DNA from: Streptosporangiaceae bacterium
GTDB lineage: Bacteria > Actinomycetota > Actinomycetes > Streptosporangiales > Streptosporangiaceae
Assembly: GCA_030037785.1 (NCBI GenBank)
Contig: JASHQA010000179.1
Span: 1 to 57,046, forward strand
DNA: 57,046 bases
Direction of reading: 5' to 3'
How positions within the stretch are numbered: the first letter of the stretch is position 1; every line of letters starts with the position of its first letter. Shown here in pieces: positions 1 to 11,602 of this stretch. The notes beneath the pieces were generated by a model that worked only from the letters and a program-made list of their open reading frames with translations, searched no databases and had not been told where the DNA came from. The position numbers were made by a program, and so were the translations under genes.

Positions 1-1964
1 TACAGCGCGCCCGAGGCCCGCTCGGACAGCACCTTGCGGCGCTGTTCGAGCGCCACCAGATCGCCGAACATCCGGTTGTAGTCGCCCGGCGCGACGACCG
101 GATTGAGGCGCTGCAAGCGCGACTTGGCCGCGGCGATATCGCGGCTGACAGCCAGTTCCTCGACGCGCGCGAGCACTGACTCGGCGAACCTGGCATCCGG
201 TTCCCCAGTGCGACCAGGAACCTCGAGCGGCTCGACCGCCAGCCTGGTGACGAAGCTCCGGACGCTGTCGTCCGGCGCCGCAGCGCGCAGCTCGTCCGAC
301 CACTCCCGCGCCGATCGCGCGCTCGCCACCCCGCCACTGGCCGCGATCAGCTGCCACACCGCCGCGTGCGCGGGCACGGTGAAGACCTCCGGCGCCAGCG
401 CATCGAACACGGGTCCGCACAGCGCCGGCCGCTGAACGGCGAGCTTGAGCGCCTGACGCTCCACGTTGACGACGGGATCATGCTGGTCGTATCCGTCGCC
501 CGTGCCGCTCTGGAGGGGAACGGGGCCGCTCGCGCCCGCCGGGCCGCCCGCAGTGCCATTGCGCGCGTCGGATTGATTGGGCCCGGCGGCCTGTCCGGTG
601 CGTGCGCCGCGGCCGCGGGCAGAACCGGCGGCCGGACGGTCACCGTGCCTCAGCACCCGGTCGACCACGAAGGCCTCGTCCATCATGCCGAGCCACCGGT
701 CCAGGCTGACCGCGTACAGGCGGCGCAGCCCGCGGTCCTTGATCCGCGCGACGATGGGCGCCGCCGCGTCGAGCGCGGCGAGCCGGCCCTCGGTCGTCTC
801 TAGGTTGTGCTCAGCCAGCACGCTGCGGATCGCGAACTCGAACAGCGGCTGGCGCTGCGCGATGAGGTCGCGCACGGCCGCGTCACCGTGCGCGAGCCGC
901 AGGTCGCACGGGTCGAGTCCGTCGCGCTGCACGGCGACGAACGTCTGGGTGACGAACTTCTCCTCCAGGCTGAACGCGCGCAGTGCCGCTCGCTGGCCCG
1001 CAGCGTCGCCGTCGAAGGTGAACACGACCTCGCCCCGGAACTGGCTGTCGTCCATCAGCAGCCGTCGCAGCGTCGCAACGTGGGTCTCCCCGAAGGAGGT
1101 GCCGCAGGTGGCCACGGCCGTCGGGACGCCAGCAAGGTGGCAGGCCATCACGTCGGTGTAGCCCTCGACAACGACCGCCTGCCGCCGTTGCGCGATCTCG
1201 CGCTTGGCCAGGTCGGCCCCGTACAGCACGGCGCTCTTCTTGAACAGCACGGTCTCGGGCGAGTTCAGGTACTTCGGCCCGTCGTCGGCGTCGGCCAGCT
1301 TGCGGGCGCCGAACGCGATGACGTCACCGGTGACGTCGGCGATCGGCCACATCAGGCGGCCGCGGAACCGGTCGATCGGACCGCGCCTGCCCTGGCTCGC
1401 CAGCCCGCCGCCGAGCAGTTCAGCCTCGGTGAAGCCGCGTCCGCGCAGGTGCCTGGTGAGCGCTTCCCAGTCCGCGGGCGCGTAACCCACGCCGAACCGC
1501 TGCGCGTCGGCGTGCTCGAATCCGCGCGCGGACAGGAAGTCCCGGCCCGCCATGGCGGCCGGGGTGTCCAGCTGCTCGGCGAAGAACTCCGCCGCGGCCC
1601 GGTGCGCCTCGATGAGCCTGCGGCGCCGGGACTGCTCCTGGCCCGGAATGTGACCGCCCTGCTCGTACCGCAGCTCGATGCCAGCCCGCTTCGCCAGCCG
1701 CTCGATCGCTTCGGTGAAACCGAGATTGTCGATCTTCTCGACAAACTTGATGACGTCGCCGCCCTCGCCCTCGGAAAAGCAGTACCAGAGGCCACGGGAC
1801 GGGGTGACGTTGAACGACGGCGTCTTCTCGTCATGGAACGGGCACAGGCCCTTCAGCGAGTCGGCGCCCGCGTTCCGCAGCTGGAGATACTCGCCGACCA
1901 CCTCGTCGATGGCAGAGCGCTCCCGGACGAGCGCAATGTCCTCGTCCCTGATCCGGCCCGCCAT
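1..1964 (-). CDS. dnaG: DNA primase DnaG (3' end cut by window edge)
   Basis: Replicative primase that makes RNA primers at the fork. I translated it from the minus strand; the ORF track misses it because the stop codon lies outside the window. The ATG at 1964 is preceded by AGAAGGG. An N-terminal CHC2 zinc finger (from C41, H44 and C62) is followed by the catalytic core and TOPRIM region (VVEGYTD, then FTFDGDAAG), a Gly/Pro-rich linker and a C-terminal helicase-interaction domain. About 654 codons are present, so only the last few residues are missing. Odd point: the fourth zinc ligand, normally Cys in the CFGCG motif, is Glu (E65, in CFSEGEGG); see findings. The identity is certain. The neighbour dgt also lies next to dnaG in mycobacteria. 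Confidence 0.97.
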   Translation of the reverse strand, partial: MAGRIRDEDIALVRERSAIDEVVGEYLQLRNAGADSLKGLCPFHDEKTPSFNVTPSRGLWYCFSEGEGGDVIKFVEKIDNLGFTEAIERLAKRAGIELRYEQGGHIPGQEQSRRRRLIEAHRAAAEFFAEQLDTPAAMAGRDFLSARGFEHADAQRFGVGYAPADWEALTRHLRGRGFTEAELLGGGLASQGRRGPIDRFRGRLMWPIADVTGDVIAFGARKLADADDGPKYLNSPETVLFKKSAVLYGADLAKREIAQRRQAVVVEGYTDVMACHLAGVPTAVATCGTSFGETHVATLRRLLMDDSQFRGEVVFTFDGDAAGQRAALRAFSLEEKFVTQTFVAVQRDGLDPCDLRLAHGDAAVRDLIAQRQPLFEFAIRSVLAEHNLETTEGRLAALDAAAPIVARIKDRGLRRLYAVSLDRWLGMMDEAFVVDRVLRHGDRPAAGSARGRGARTGQAAGPNQSDARNGTAGGPAGASGPVPLQSGTGDGYDQHDPVVNVERQALKLAVQRPALCGPVFDALAPEVFTVPAHAAVWQLIAASGGVASARSAREWSDELRAAAPDDSVRSFVTRLAVEPLEVPGRTGEPDARFAESVLARVEELAVSRDIAAAKSRLQRLNPVVAPGDYNRMFGDLVALEQRRKVLSERASGAL

Positions 1965-2180
1965 CTCGGCCCTTCTGCGCTGTCGACCGCTCCCGCGTGC
2001 TGCCTGGCCGAGTCTAGTGCTGGCCCGCGTCGCGCACCGGGCGACAAGCCGGCCCGCCGGGTCGCGATCCGCGCTGGCCGTTCGTCAGCCGGACTTCGGA
2101 CGGCGCTCGCCGCCTTTGCGTGATTTCTGCCGCAGAGCGACATAGAGCGGGTTCCTGGTAGCCGGACCCGGTTGCCTTGG

Positions 2181-2186
2181 TACGGT
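2181..2186 (+). promoter_or_regulatory. -10 element TACGGT for a leaderless HAD gene
   Basis: TACGGT ends 6 nt before the GTG at 2193, the spacing typical of leaderless actinobacterial transcripts. No convincing -35 or Shine-Dalgarno sequence is visible. It supports GTG 2193 over the upstream TTG at 2172. Confidence 0.45.
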
Positions 2187-2192
2187 CACCGC

Positions 2193-2900
2193 GTGCGACC
2201 TATTCTGGTGCTCTGGGACGTCGACAACACGCTGCTGCACGCGGCCGGTACCGGCCGGGCCCTGTACCAGATCGTGCTCGCCGAACTGTACGGCGTCGAC
2301 CTGCCGGTGCCGTTCACGTCGATGGCCGGTCGGACGGACGCGTCCATCGCGCTCGAGATGCTGACCGCCGCGGGCCTGGATGCAGCCACCGAACTGCCGC
2401 GATTCCACCAGCGGCTGGCGGAGCGAGCCCCTCAGCTAGCGGACATGATGCGTCAGCACGGCTCCGAGCTACCGGGCGCTCGCGCAGCCCTGGCCGCCGT
2501 GGCCGGTCGCGGCGCCGACGGCACGGTGGTGCAGTCGCTGCTGACCGGCAACCTTCCTGCCCTGGCCGAGGTCAAGGTCGGTGCTCTCGGGCTCACCGAG
2601 CACCTCGACCTCAGCGTCGGCGCCTACGGCGACGCGAGCCGGGTGCGCGCTGAGCTCGTGCCCATCGCCAGGCGGCACGCCGCGGCCCGCTACGGCGCCG
2701 ACTTCGCCGGACGCGCCACGGTGCTCATCGGCGACACCCCGCACGACGTGACAGCCGCCAGTGCGACTGGCGCCCGCGCAGTCGGCGTGGCTACCGGGGA
2801 CTTCTCGGTGCAGCAACTTGCCCACGCGGGCGCCGATGTCGTGCTGGCGAACCTGGCTGACACCGACGCGGTCGTGGCCGCCATCCTCGACGGTGCCTGA
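2193..2900 (+). CDS. HAD-superfamily phosphatase
   Basis: A haloacid dehalogenase-type hydrolase of about 235 residues. Motif I is LWDVDNTLLH, where the first Asp is the nucleophile. Motif II Thr lies in LLTGN, and motif IV is IGDTPHDVTAA, followed by GVATG. The layout resembles phosphoglycolate phosphatase or beta-phosphoglucomutase-like enzymes with a helical cap between motifs I and II, but the substrate cannot be told. GTG 2193 was chosen because it sits directly before the first beta strand and 6 nt after a -10-like TACGGT. The track starts at TTG 2172, which adds seven residues. It is divergent from dnaG and convergent with the next gene. Confidence 0.85.
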   Translation: MRPILVLWDVDNTLLHAAGTGRALYQIVLAELYGVDLPVPFTSMAGRTDASIALEMLTAAGLDAATELPRFHQRLAERAPQLADMMRQHGSELPGARAALAAVAGRGADGTVVQSLLTGNLPALAEVKVGALGLTEHLDLSVGAYGDASRVRAELVPIARRHAAARYGADFAGRATVLIGDTPHDVTAASATGARAVGVATGDFSVQQLAHAGADVVLANLADTDAVVAAILDGA

Positions 2901-2924
2901 CCGGGCGGCGACCCCGCGACCTCG

Positions 2925-2972
2925 CAGTGCGCAACCGGGTGACGACCCTCGCAGCGCCACAGTGCGCAACCG
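2925..2972. repeat. 13-bp direct repeat in a convergent intergenic spacer
   Basis: CAGTGCGCAACCG occurs at 2925-2937 and again at 2960-2972, between the convergent ends of the HAD gene and the next gene. No terminator-like hairpin stands out. The function is unknown. Confidence 0.5.
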
Positions 2973-2987
2973 TCGGATGCGCACCGG

Positions 2988-3608
2988 CTAGGCGGTCGTG
3001 AGCATCGCCGCTAGCTGGTCGGCACCGAAGTCCGGCCGCGAGCGCCACAGCTCCCAGTGCATGGCCCCGACCTCGGTGGGATCGTCGCTGAACTCATAGC
3101 CCGACAGGTCAACCAGGTCTTCGAGCTCGACCTGGTCGAGATCGATGCCGCAGGCGTGCACGATCACGTACGCACCGGGATACCCGAGGCTGAAGCCGGA
3201 CTGCCAGCTCGCGAGGCTGGTGGTGCTCGCCTCCGGTCCGCCCCAGCAGGTCACCGGCCAGTCGCGATAACCGTCCGCTCGCTGCCGGGCGTACCGGACG
3301 AGCGCGCCGACCAGTCCGTCCGGTCGCTCGGCCAGCTTGCTGATCTGGTGCAGCGCCAGGTTCGCCTGCGTGTACGTCGTCTCAAATGCGATCTCTCGAA
3401 CTGGATCGAAGCCCCACGTCATCGCCTCTTCGTCGACGGAGCGTTGCGGGTAGGTGCACGTCAGCACCATGGCCGAGTCGCTGGCGTGGCCAAGCCTCAT
3501 GCCTCGGACAGGCTGGTCGCGCCGGCCGTGAATGGGCTCGACCCAGCGCAGCGACGGCCAGCCGGCGGCAAGCCCCCAGGCTGTGAATCCGGTGACGGAA
3601 GTATCCAT
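2988..3608 (-). CDS. conserved-type protein of unknown function
   Basis: I do not recognise the family. About 206 residues, soluble, rich in Trp (WGFDP, CWGG, HWELWR) and acidic near the C-terminus, with no signal peptide, membrane segment or obvious catalytic motif. ATG 3608 is chosen because GAGAAGG lies about 8 nt upstream; the track's TTG at 3638 has no such site. It is the last gene of a minus-strand run after ppdK and dgt, separated from dgt by 118 bp, so it may have its own promoter. Within that gap is a small inverted repeat, TGTTC-N6-GAACA (3677-3692). Confidence 0.7.
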   Translation of the reverse strand: MDTSVTGFTAWGLAAGWPSLRWVEPIHGRRDQPVRGMRLGHASDSAMVLTCTYPQRSVDEEAMTWGFDPVREIAFETTYTQANLALHQISKLAERPDGLVGALVRYARQRADGYRDWPVTCWGGPEASTTSLASWQSGFSLGYPGAYVIVHACGIDLDQVELEDLVDLSGYEFSDDPTEVGAMHWELWRSRPDFGADQLAAMLTTA

Positions 3609-3726
3609 GCGTGACACCTTCTCACGCTCAGTAGCCAACTTGCCTACGGCACACGCAACGGTTTAGTCACGTCCCGTGTTCAACACCGAACATGGCGCAC
3701 ATGCGAGCGCAATCGCCGCGTGCCGG

Positions 3727-4986
3727 TCAGATGCCAGCAGCGCACAGCCGGTCGTGCCAGGCAACCGCCGAGGTATCCGTCAGCGAGGCGACCTGGTCGA
3801 TCACCACGCGCAGCCGGGCACGGTCGTCGGGGGCCGCCGCGAACTCCGCCTTGAACAGCGGATCGAGTGTGCCCGGCGCGCCCGCGCCGATGGCGCCGGC
3901 CAGCTCAGCGATGACCTGCCGCTCCACCGCTTGCGCCGCGGCCACGCCGGAGCGGCTCATGACGTAGTGCGCGGTAACGCCCTTGAGCAGCGCACACTCC
4001 AGCCGCTGCTGCCTCGGCACCGTCAGGTCAGCCTCGTAACGGCGCACCGGCGACGATCCGGCCGGCCGGGTTGCGCGCTGCGCCCCGCGGCAGAACCGGC
4101 CGATCAGCTCGCTAGTCAGGTGCTTGACCGCAGCGAGCGCCCGCAGGCCGCCGTCAAACTCGACTGGCCAGCAGTCCAGGTCGAGCAGCGCAGAAAAGAC
4201 ATCCTCCAGCTCGGCCTCGGTGGCGAACCCCGCCGGGCAGTACGACTGGAGGGTGAGGTGCGCCACCACGGCCCGTTCCGATCCGTCGCGCAGGGCGTCG
4301 AGCGTGACCAGCCCGGCGTGCAGGCCATCCTCCAGGTCGTGCACGGAGTAGGCGACGTCGTCGGCCCAGTCCATCACCTGCGCTTCCAGGCACGGACGCT
4401 CCACCGCAGCGCCGTCCCGGATCCAGGCGAACACCTCCGCGTCGTCACCGTAGGCGCCGTACTTTCCGGCGGCGCTCGCATCCTCGCCGGGCCCGAGCCA
4501 CGGGTACTTGAGCGTCGCGTCCAGGGTCGCTCGGGTCAGGTTGAGTCCCGCCCCTGGCACCTTGGCCTCGAGGCGGGTGATCAGCCGCAGACTTTGCGCG
4601 TTCCCCTCGAAGCCGCCGCAATCGGCTGCAAGCTCAACCAGCGCGGTCTCGCCGTTGTGGCCAAACGGCGGGTGGCCGAGGTCGTGCGCGAGGCAGGCCG
4701 CGTCGACCAGATCGGGATCGCAGCCGAGGGCGGCACCCATCTCGCGGCCGACCTGCGCGCACTCCAGTGAGTGCGTCAGCCGGGTGCGCGGGAAATCCCC
4801 CGAGCCCACGGCGACGACCTGCGTCTTCGCCGCCAGCCGCCGCAGCGCGGAACTGTGCAGCACGCGGGCGCGATCACGGACGAACGGGCCGCGTCCTGAG
4901 CTGCTGACCGCCTGATCGCCGCGGCCGCGCGCGGGCTGTTCGGCGACCCAGCGCGCCGTGGCATGGGAGTCGTAGCCGTCAGTCAC
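3727..4986 (-). CDS. dgt: deoxyguanosinetriphosphate triphosphohydrolase-like protein
   Basis: HD-domain dNTP triphosphohydrolase that cleaves dGTP (and related dNTPs) to deoxynucleoside and tripolyphosphate, limiting nucleotide pools. The metal-binding HD signature is visible: RLTHSLE (H72), then [15 protein letters not shown] (H101, D102), with a later Asp in DWADDVAYS. The length of 419 residues fits the family (about 430 in mycobacteria). GTG 4986 is chosen because the ORF upstream of it runs back into ppdK in a poor-quality frame. It lies 43 bp downstream of ppdK on the same strand and is probably co-transcribed. The dgt-dnaG neighbourhood is conserved in actinobacteria. Confidence 0.92.
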   Translation of the reverse strand: MTDGYDSHATARWVAEQPARGRGDQAVSSSGRGPFVRDRARVLHSSALRRLAAKTQVVAVGSGDFPRTRLTHSLECAQVGREMGAALGCDPDLVDAACLAHDLGHPPFGHNGETALVELAADCGGFEGNAQSLRLITRLEAKVPGAGLNLTRATLDATLKYPWLGPGEDASAAGKYGAYGDDAEVFAWIRDGAAVERPCLEAQVMDWADDVAYSVHDLEDGLHAGLVTLDALRDGSERAVVAHLTLQSYCPAGFATEAELEDVFSALLDLDCWPVEFDGGLRALAAVKHLTSELIGRFCRGAQRATRPAGSSPVRRYEADLTVPRQQRLECALLKGVTAHYVMSRSGVAAAQAVERQVIAELAGAIGAGAPGTLDPLFKAEFAAAPDDRARLRVVIDQVASLTDTSAVAWHDRLCAAGI

Positions 4987-5029
4987 GCCGTGCCGCCAGT
5001 CCGCAGCAGGCCGCCGATCAACGCCGGGC

Positions 5030-7717
<2,688 letters not shown>

Positions 7718-7914
7718 TGCTCAGCGCTCCTTGACTTTGACGCCCCGCGGCGTGGTGGGCTCATTCTGGTTGCGACACCCCGCCCTCGCTTCTGAGCCTA
7801 TCGAGCCGGCGACCCGCCCGGCGCGACGGTCGCCGACCTTGCGCCCGGCGGTGCGGCGCGGCGGTGCGCTCGGTCGGCTGGCCGACCGGGCTGGCACCAC
7901 CGACAATGGCAGCC

Positions 7915-8784
7915 ATGACACAGCGAACGATCATCGGCCTGCTGAACCCCGGCGAGATGGGCGCGGCGGTCGGTCAGTGCCTGACCGACCGCGGCCTGGA
8001 AGTGCTGTGGGCCTCCGACGGTCGCGGCGCGGAGACTGCTCACCGGGCCAAGGCCGCGGGTCTCACCGACGCCGGGACCGCGCGCGACCTCGCGGCGCAG
8101 GCCAGCGTCATCCTCTCGATCTGCCCGCCGCACGCAGCGGCCGACGTCGCGTGGGCCGTGCACGGCTTCACCGGCGTGTACGTGGACGCCAACGCCATCG
8201 CGCCCGGCACCGCGCGGCAGATCGCCGAGCTCATCGCCGCGGGCGGCGGCAGGTACGTCGACGGCGGCATCATCGGCTCGCCGCCGACCGCGCCCGGTAA
8301 CTCGCGGCTCTACCTGTCCGGGGCGGACGCAGCCGCGGTGCGGGCGGTGCACCAGCTCTTCGCCGGGTCCGCACTGGACGCGCGGATCGTGGCCGGCGCC
8401 CCGACGGCCGCGTCCGCGGTGAAGATGGCCTACGCCGCCTGGACCAAGGGCAGCTCGGCGCTGCTGCTCGGCGCCCGCGCGCTCGCCCGAGCGCAGGGCA
8501 TCGAGGACACCCTGCTGGCGGAGTGGGCGCAGTCCCAGCCACGGCTCGCCGACCAGGTCGAGCGGTCGGCGCGGGCCGCCGCCACGAAGGGCTGGCGCTG
8601 GGTCGGCGAGATGGAGGAAATCGCGCACACCATGGCCGACGCGGGCCTCCCGGACGGGTTCCATCAGGCCGCGGCCGAGATCTACCGCCGGTCCCCCCGA
8701 TCTGCCGGGCCGACAGCCGACGACGCGGTGACGACGGCGGTGCTGGCCGCCCTGGCCGACCAGGACACCGGGCAGACCGACTAG
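7915..8784 (+). CDS. NAD(P)-binding 6-phosphogluconate dehydrogenase-like oxidoreductase
   Basis: Rossmann-fold reductase of the beta-hydroxyacid dehydrogenase type. IIGLLNPGEMGAAVG carries the GxGxxG-like dinucleotide loop at the N-terminus, and a helical C-terminal domain (DUF1932-like) follows with SAVKMAYAAWTKGSSALLL. The loop reads LNPGEMG rather than GxGxMG, as is common in this subgroup. The length is about 289 residues; the substrate is unknown. ATG 7915 directly precedes the first strand; ATG 7906 is an equal alternative and neither has a clear ribosome binding site. It is convergent with glyS, with only 12 bp between the stops. Confidence 0.8.
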   Translation: MTQRTIIGLLNPGEMGAAVGQCLTDRGLEVLWASDGRGAETAHRAKAAGLTDAGTARDLAAQASVILSICPPHAAADVAWAVHGFTGVYVDANAIAPGTARQIAELIAAGGGRYVDGGIIGSPPTAPGNSRLYLSGADAAAVRAVHQLFAGSALDARIVAGAPTAASAVKMAYAAWTKGSSALLLGARALARAQGIEDTLLAEWAQSQPRLADQVERSARAAATKGWRWVGEMEEIAHTMADAGLPDGFHQAAAEIYRRSPRSAGPTADDAVTTAVLAALADQDTGQTD

Positions 8785-8796
8785 CTACCGGTTGCC

Positions 8797-10185
8797 TCAG
8801 CAGCCGGCCAGGCGCTCCGACAGGTAGGGAACGAGCCCGTCGATGCCAACCCGGTCTTGCCGCATGGAGTCGCGCTCGCGAACCGTGACCGCCTGGTCCT
8901 GCAGCGAGTCGAAGTCCACCGTCACGCAGTACGGCGTGCCGATCTCGTCCTGGCGCCGGTACCGGCGGCCGATCGCGCTGGCGTCGTCGAAGTCGCAGCT
9001 CCAGTGCTGCCGCAGCGTTGTGGCGATATCCCTGGCCTTGGGTGACAGGTCGGCGTTGCGCGACAGGGGCAGCACGGCGACCTTGATGGGCGCGAGCCGG
9101 CTGTCCAGCCGCAGCACGGTCCGCTTCTCCAGCTTGCCCTGCGCGTCCGGTGCCTCGTCCTCCGCGTACGCCTCGAGCAGGAACGCGAGCAGCGACCGGT
9201 CGACCCCGACGGCTGGCTCGATCACGTACGGGATGTACCGCTCGCTGGTCTCCGGGTCGAGGTAGCTCATATCCGCGCCCGAAGCCTTGGCGTGCACGCC
9301 AAGGTCGTAGTCGGTCCGGTTGGCGATGCCCTCGAGCTCGTCCCACTCCCGGCCAGGAAAGTCGAACCGGTATTCCAGGTCGACGGTTCGCTTGGAGTAG
9401 AACGACCGCTTCTCCGGCGGATGCTCGTGCCGGCGCAGGTTCTCCTTGCTCAGGCCAAGGTCGAGGAACCACCCTTCCCGGCTGTCGAGCCAGAACTCGT
9501 GCCACTCCTCGTCGGTGCCGGGCCGGACGAAGAACTCCATCTCCATCTGTTCGAACTCGCGGGTGCGGAAGATGAAGTTGCCGGGCGTGATCTCGTTCCG
9601 GAACGACTTGCCGATCTGGCCGATGCCGAACGGGATCTTCTTGCGCGACGTCTGCAGCACGTTGCGGTAGTTGATGAAGATGCCCTGCGCGGTCTCCGGC
9701 CGCAGGTAGGCAAGCCCGGACTCGTCCTCGGTGGCACCGAGATAGGTCCGCAGCATGCCGTTGAACATCCGCGGCTCGGTGAACTGGCCCTTCGTCCCGC
9801 AGTGCGGGCAGGACAGGTCGGCGAGGCCGTGCTCGGGCGCGTGGCCGTGCTTCTCTTCGTACGCCTCGACGAGGTGATCGGCACGGAACCGGAAGTGGCA
9901 CGACTGGCACTCGGTGAGCGGATCGGTGAACTGGGTAACGTGGCCGCTTGCCTGCCAGACCTCAGTAGCCAGGATGACGCTGGAGTCGATGCCGACGATG
10001 TCGTCGCGGGCCTGCACCATCGACCGCCACCACTGGCGCTTGACGTTGTTCTTGATCTCCACGCCCAGCGGCCCGTAGTCCCACGCGGCCCGCAGTCCGC
10101 CGTAGATCTCGCTGGACGGGTAGACGATGCCACGCCGCTTGGACAAGCTGACGAGGGTTTCCATGCGATCGCTGCGTCGTGCCAT
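8797..10185 (-). CDS. glyS: glycyl-tRNA synthetase (single-chain, bacterial/eukaryal type)
   Basis: Class II aminoacyl-tRNA synthetase that charges tRNA-Gly. It is the homodimeric form typical of actinobacteria, 462 residues against 463 in M. tuberculosis. Visible features include the N-terminal [16 protein letters not shown], the motif 2 region [17 protein letters not shown], a CPHCG/CQSC zinc-like insertion, and the C-terminal anticodon-binding domain ([12 protein letters not shown]). ATG 10185 has GGAGA upstream. An in-frame ATG ten codons earlier (10215) results from a 16-bp tandem duplication covering this leader. The 607-residue ORF in the track is an over-extension through the intergenic region. 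Confidence 0.96.
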   Translation of the reverse strand: MARRSDRMETLVSLSKRRGIVYPSSEIYGGLRAAWDYGPLGVEIKNNVKRQWWRSMVQARDDIVGIDSSVILATEVWQASGHVTQFTDPLTECQSCHFRFRADHLVEAYEEKHGHAPEHGLADLSCPHCGTKGQFTEPRMFNGMLRTYLGATEDESGLAYLRPETAQGIFINYRNVLQTSRKKIPFGIGQIGKSFRNEITPGNFIFRTREFEQMEMEFFVRPGTDEEWHEFWLDSREGWFLDLGLSKENLRRHEHPPEKRSFYSKRTVDLEYRFDFPGREWDELEGIANRTDYDLGVHAKASGADMSYLDPETSERYIPYVIEPAVGVDRSLLAFLLEAYAEDEAPDAQGKLEKRTVLRLDSRLAPIKVAVLPLSRNADLSPKARDIATTLRQHWSCDFDDASAIGRRYRRQDEIGTPYCVTVDFDSLQDQAVTVRERDSMRQDRVGIDGLVPYLSERLAGC

Positions 10186-10189
10186 GACT

Positions 10190-10221
10190 GGGTCTCCATC
10201 CGGCTGGGTCTCCATCCGGCT
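10190..10221. repeat. 16-bp perfect tandem duplication containing the glyS ribosome binding site
   Basis: GGGTCTCCATCCGGCT is repeated twice without a gap. On the glyS strand each copy reads ATGGAGACC, so the duplication supplies both a GGAGA ribosome binding site for ATG 10185 and an extra upstream in-frame ATG at 10215. Confidence 0.8.
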
Positions 10222-10488
10222 GGCGGTCGGCGGCCCGGTGTGACATGCGCAACCCTGACAGGGCGGCGGGTACGGCAAGCTTACCGGCAGGCCCGTCGGG
10301 CAGTCGCCCGAGTTACTCCGGAGCCGTGCTGGCCCGGCCGACCACGGGCGCTGCCCGCCACCGGCGCCGTCGGCCACCGGCGTTGCCCGCCACCGGCGCT
10401 GCCCGCCGCGGGTAGCCTGGCAGCGGCGGCGCGCCGACCGGGCGCACCGGCGCAGTGGGGTCAGCCAGGCTGGCCAGGGAGACGAGGC
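10222..10488. other. intergenic region between divergent glyS and a small membrane-protein gene, with short GC-rich repeats
   Basis: With the duplication above, this is a gene-free stretch of about 300 bp that must hold the divergent promoters. TGCCCGCCACCGGCGC occurs at 10352-10367 and 10384-10399, with a partial third copy starting at 10400. No riboswitch or T-box structure was recognised. The long open frames running through it on both strands are GC-driven. Confidence 0.5.
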
Positions 10489-10842
10489 GTGAGCACGAAC
10501 CGGCCAGCGAAGCAGCGAGTCCGGCCGCTGCCGAAGGGCAACACCCTGTACACACCCAACGCCTCGGCCGCCAGGCAGGCGGCCGAACGGCGCAGCGCCC
10601 GCCCGCTGCTCTACCTCCACCAGCTGCCGCGCTGGGTGCCGCCGGTGCTACTGGCCGTGCTGCTGGTCGTCGGCCTGGCCGTCAAGGGTCCGGGCGGAGC
10701 GGTCGCGCTGTGCGCGGTCGCGGTTGTGCTCGGCTGGCTCGCGGCGCTGTCGTGGCCCCGGCTGACCACGAGCGGCCGGGCCGGCCGGCTGCTCACGCTG
10801 GCGCTTCTCCTCGCCATCGCCGGCTACCAGGCGTCCCGCTAG
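10489..10842 (+). CDS. small two-helix membrane protein (DUF6703-like)
   Basis: A 117-residue protein with a basic N-terminus ([20 protein letters not shown]), then hydrophobic segments [34 protein letters not shown] and [14 protein letters not shown]. It resembles small actinobacterial membrane proteins of unknown function, where the positive N-terminus would stay in the cytoplasm. GTG 10489 is preceded by GGGAGACGAGG. The track's 516-residue ORF is a shadow of glyS joined to this gene. Its stop overlaps the convergent PsiE-like gene by 4 bp. Confidence 0.7.
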   Translation: MSTNRPAKQRVRPLPKGNTLYTPNASAARQAAERRSARPLLYLHQLPRWVPPVLLAVLLVVGLAVKGPGGAVALCAVAVVLGWLAALSWPRLTTSGRAGRLLTLALLLAIAGYQASR

Positions 10843-11384
10843 ATCGGGGGCGCGCCGGGGTCGCGGTCGGTCCCCTTCTCGACGATGCTGACCGCGATGA
10901 GGCCCGCGACGAAGACCGCGATCATGCCGATCAGCAGCCCGAGCTCTGCGGCGCTCACCGACGGCCCGCCGGGCGTGAGGTCGACCAGGATTCGCCGGAT
11001 CACCGCGATGAGACCGACCACGATGAACGGCTGCGCGACGAGCCGGTGCGCCCGCAGTGAGAGCACAACGGTGTGCACGATCTCGATCAGGATGAGGACC
11101 AGCAGGAGCTGGTCCAGGAGCTGAGGCGCCGAGGCCGATAGCGCTCCGTGGGCGCCGTCGAGGAAGTCGACGACGCCCGACACCAGCAGCGCCGCCGCGA
11201 GCAGCACGAGCACCACGCCCACCGTCACCGCGACGATGTCCTGGGCGTGTTCAAGCACCCCGATCCAGCGCCGGATGGTCCGCGGCGCAGTCAGCCAGCG
11301 CCGGGCGCGGCCCGGTCCGCCATCAGGCTGCGCCGAGCCACCTTGCCCGCGCTCGCCCTGGTCACCCGACGCCGCAGCTTCCAT
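10839..11384 (-). CDS. PsiE-like (phosphate-starvation-inducible E family) membrane protein
   Basis: About 181 residues. After a Gly/Ala-rich hydrophilic N-terminus there are four hydrophobic segments: VAVTVGVVLVLLAAALLVSG, LLLVLILIEIVHTVV, PFIVVGLIAVIRRILV and LGLLIGMIAVFVAGLIAV. The order, with LIEIVHTVVLSLRAH followed by IRRILVDL, matches the PsiE family; its function is poorly defined. The start is uncertain: ATG 11384 opens the plausible coding segment, while the track starts at 11468. Upstream is the promoter region shared with the divergent monooxygenase. Confidence 0.72.
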   Translation of the reverse strand: MEAAASGDQGERGQGGSAQPDGGPGRARRWLTAPRTIRRWIGVLEHAQDIVAVTVGVVLVLLAAALLVSGVVDFLDGAHGALSASAPQLLDQLLLVLILIEIVHTVVLSLRAHRLVAQPFIVVGLIAVIRRILVDLTPGGPSVSAAELGLLIGMIAVFVAGLIAVSIVEKGTDRDPGAPPI

Positions 11385-11554
11385 TCCGCCATTGTTGGCA
11401 TCGGCTGCCTTCCGCGCCACGCCTTTGCGTGTCGAGCCGGCCGGTCCGCCGCCAGCGACGCAGAACATACCACCGATTCCGCGCGCCCAAATCCCCGCAT
11501 ATCACCCAGGCGAGCGCGCGAAATCGGTGGGAAGCAGGGAAACCCGGCTTGTTC

Positions 11555-11598
11555 GTCAACGTTAGTTGACAATGAGCTCGGTGTCAATATAGGTTGAC
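11555..11598 (+). promoter_or_regulatory. promoter with two overlapping palindromic operator sites
   Basis: A sigma-70-like promoter has -35 TTGACA (11566-11571), a 16-bp spacer and -10 TATAGG (11588-11593). Two 16-bp palindrome-like sites overlay it: GTCAAC-N4-GTTGAC at 11555-11570 covers the -35, and GTCAAT-N4-GTTGAC at 11583-11598 covers the -10, 28 bp apart. This geometry fits repression by a dimeric TetR- or MarR-type regulator. No regulator gene is adjacent. Confidence 0.65.
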
Positions 11599-11602
11599 GA
11601 CC

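Noticed and set aside
807-2123. 438-aa plus-strand ORF opposite dnaG
   Set aside because: It is an Arg/Ala/Pro-rich shadow; the minus strand encodes a full DnaG.
3677-3692. TGTTC-N6-GAACA as a LexA/SOS box
   Set aside because: The arms are in the opposite order to the actinobacterial GAAC-N4-GTTC box and the flanks do not fit.
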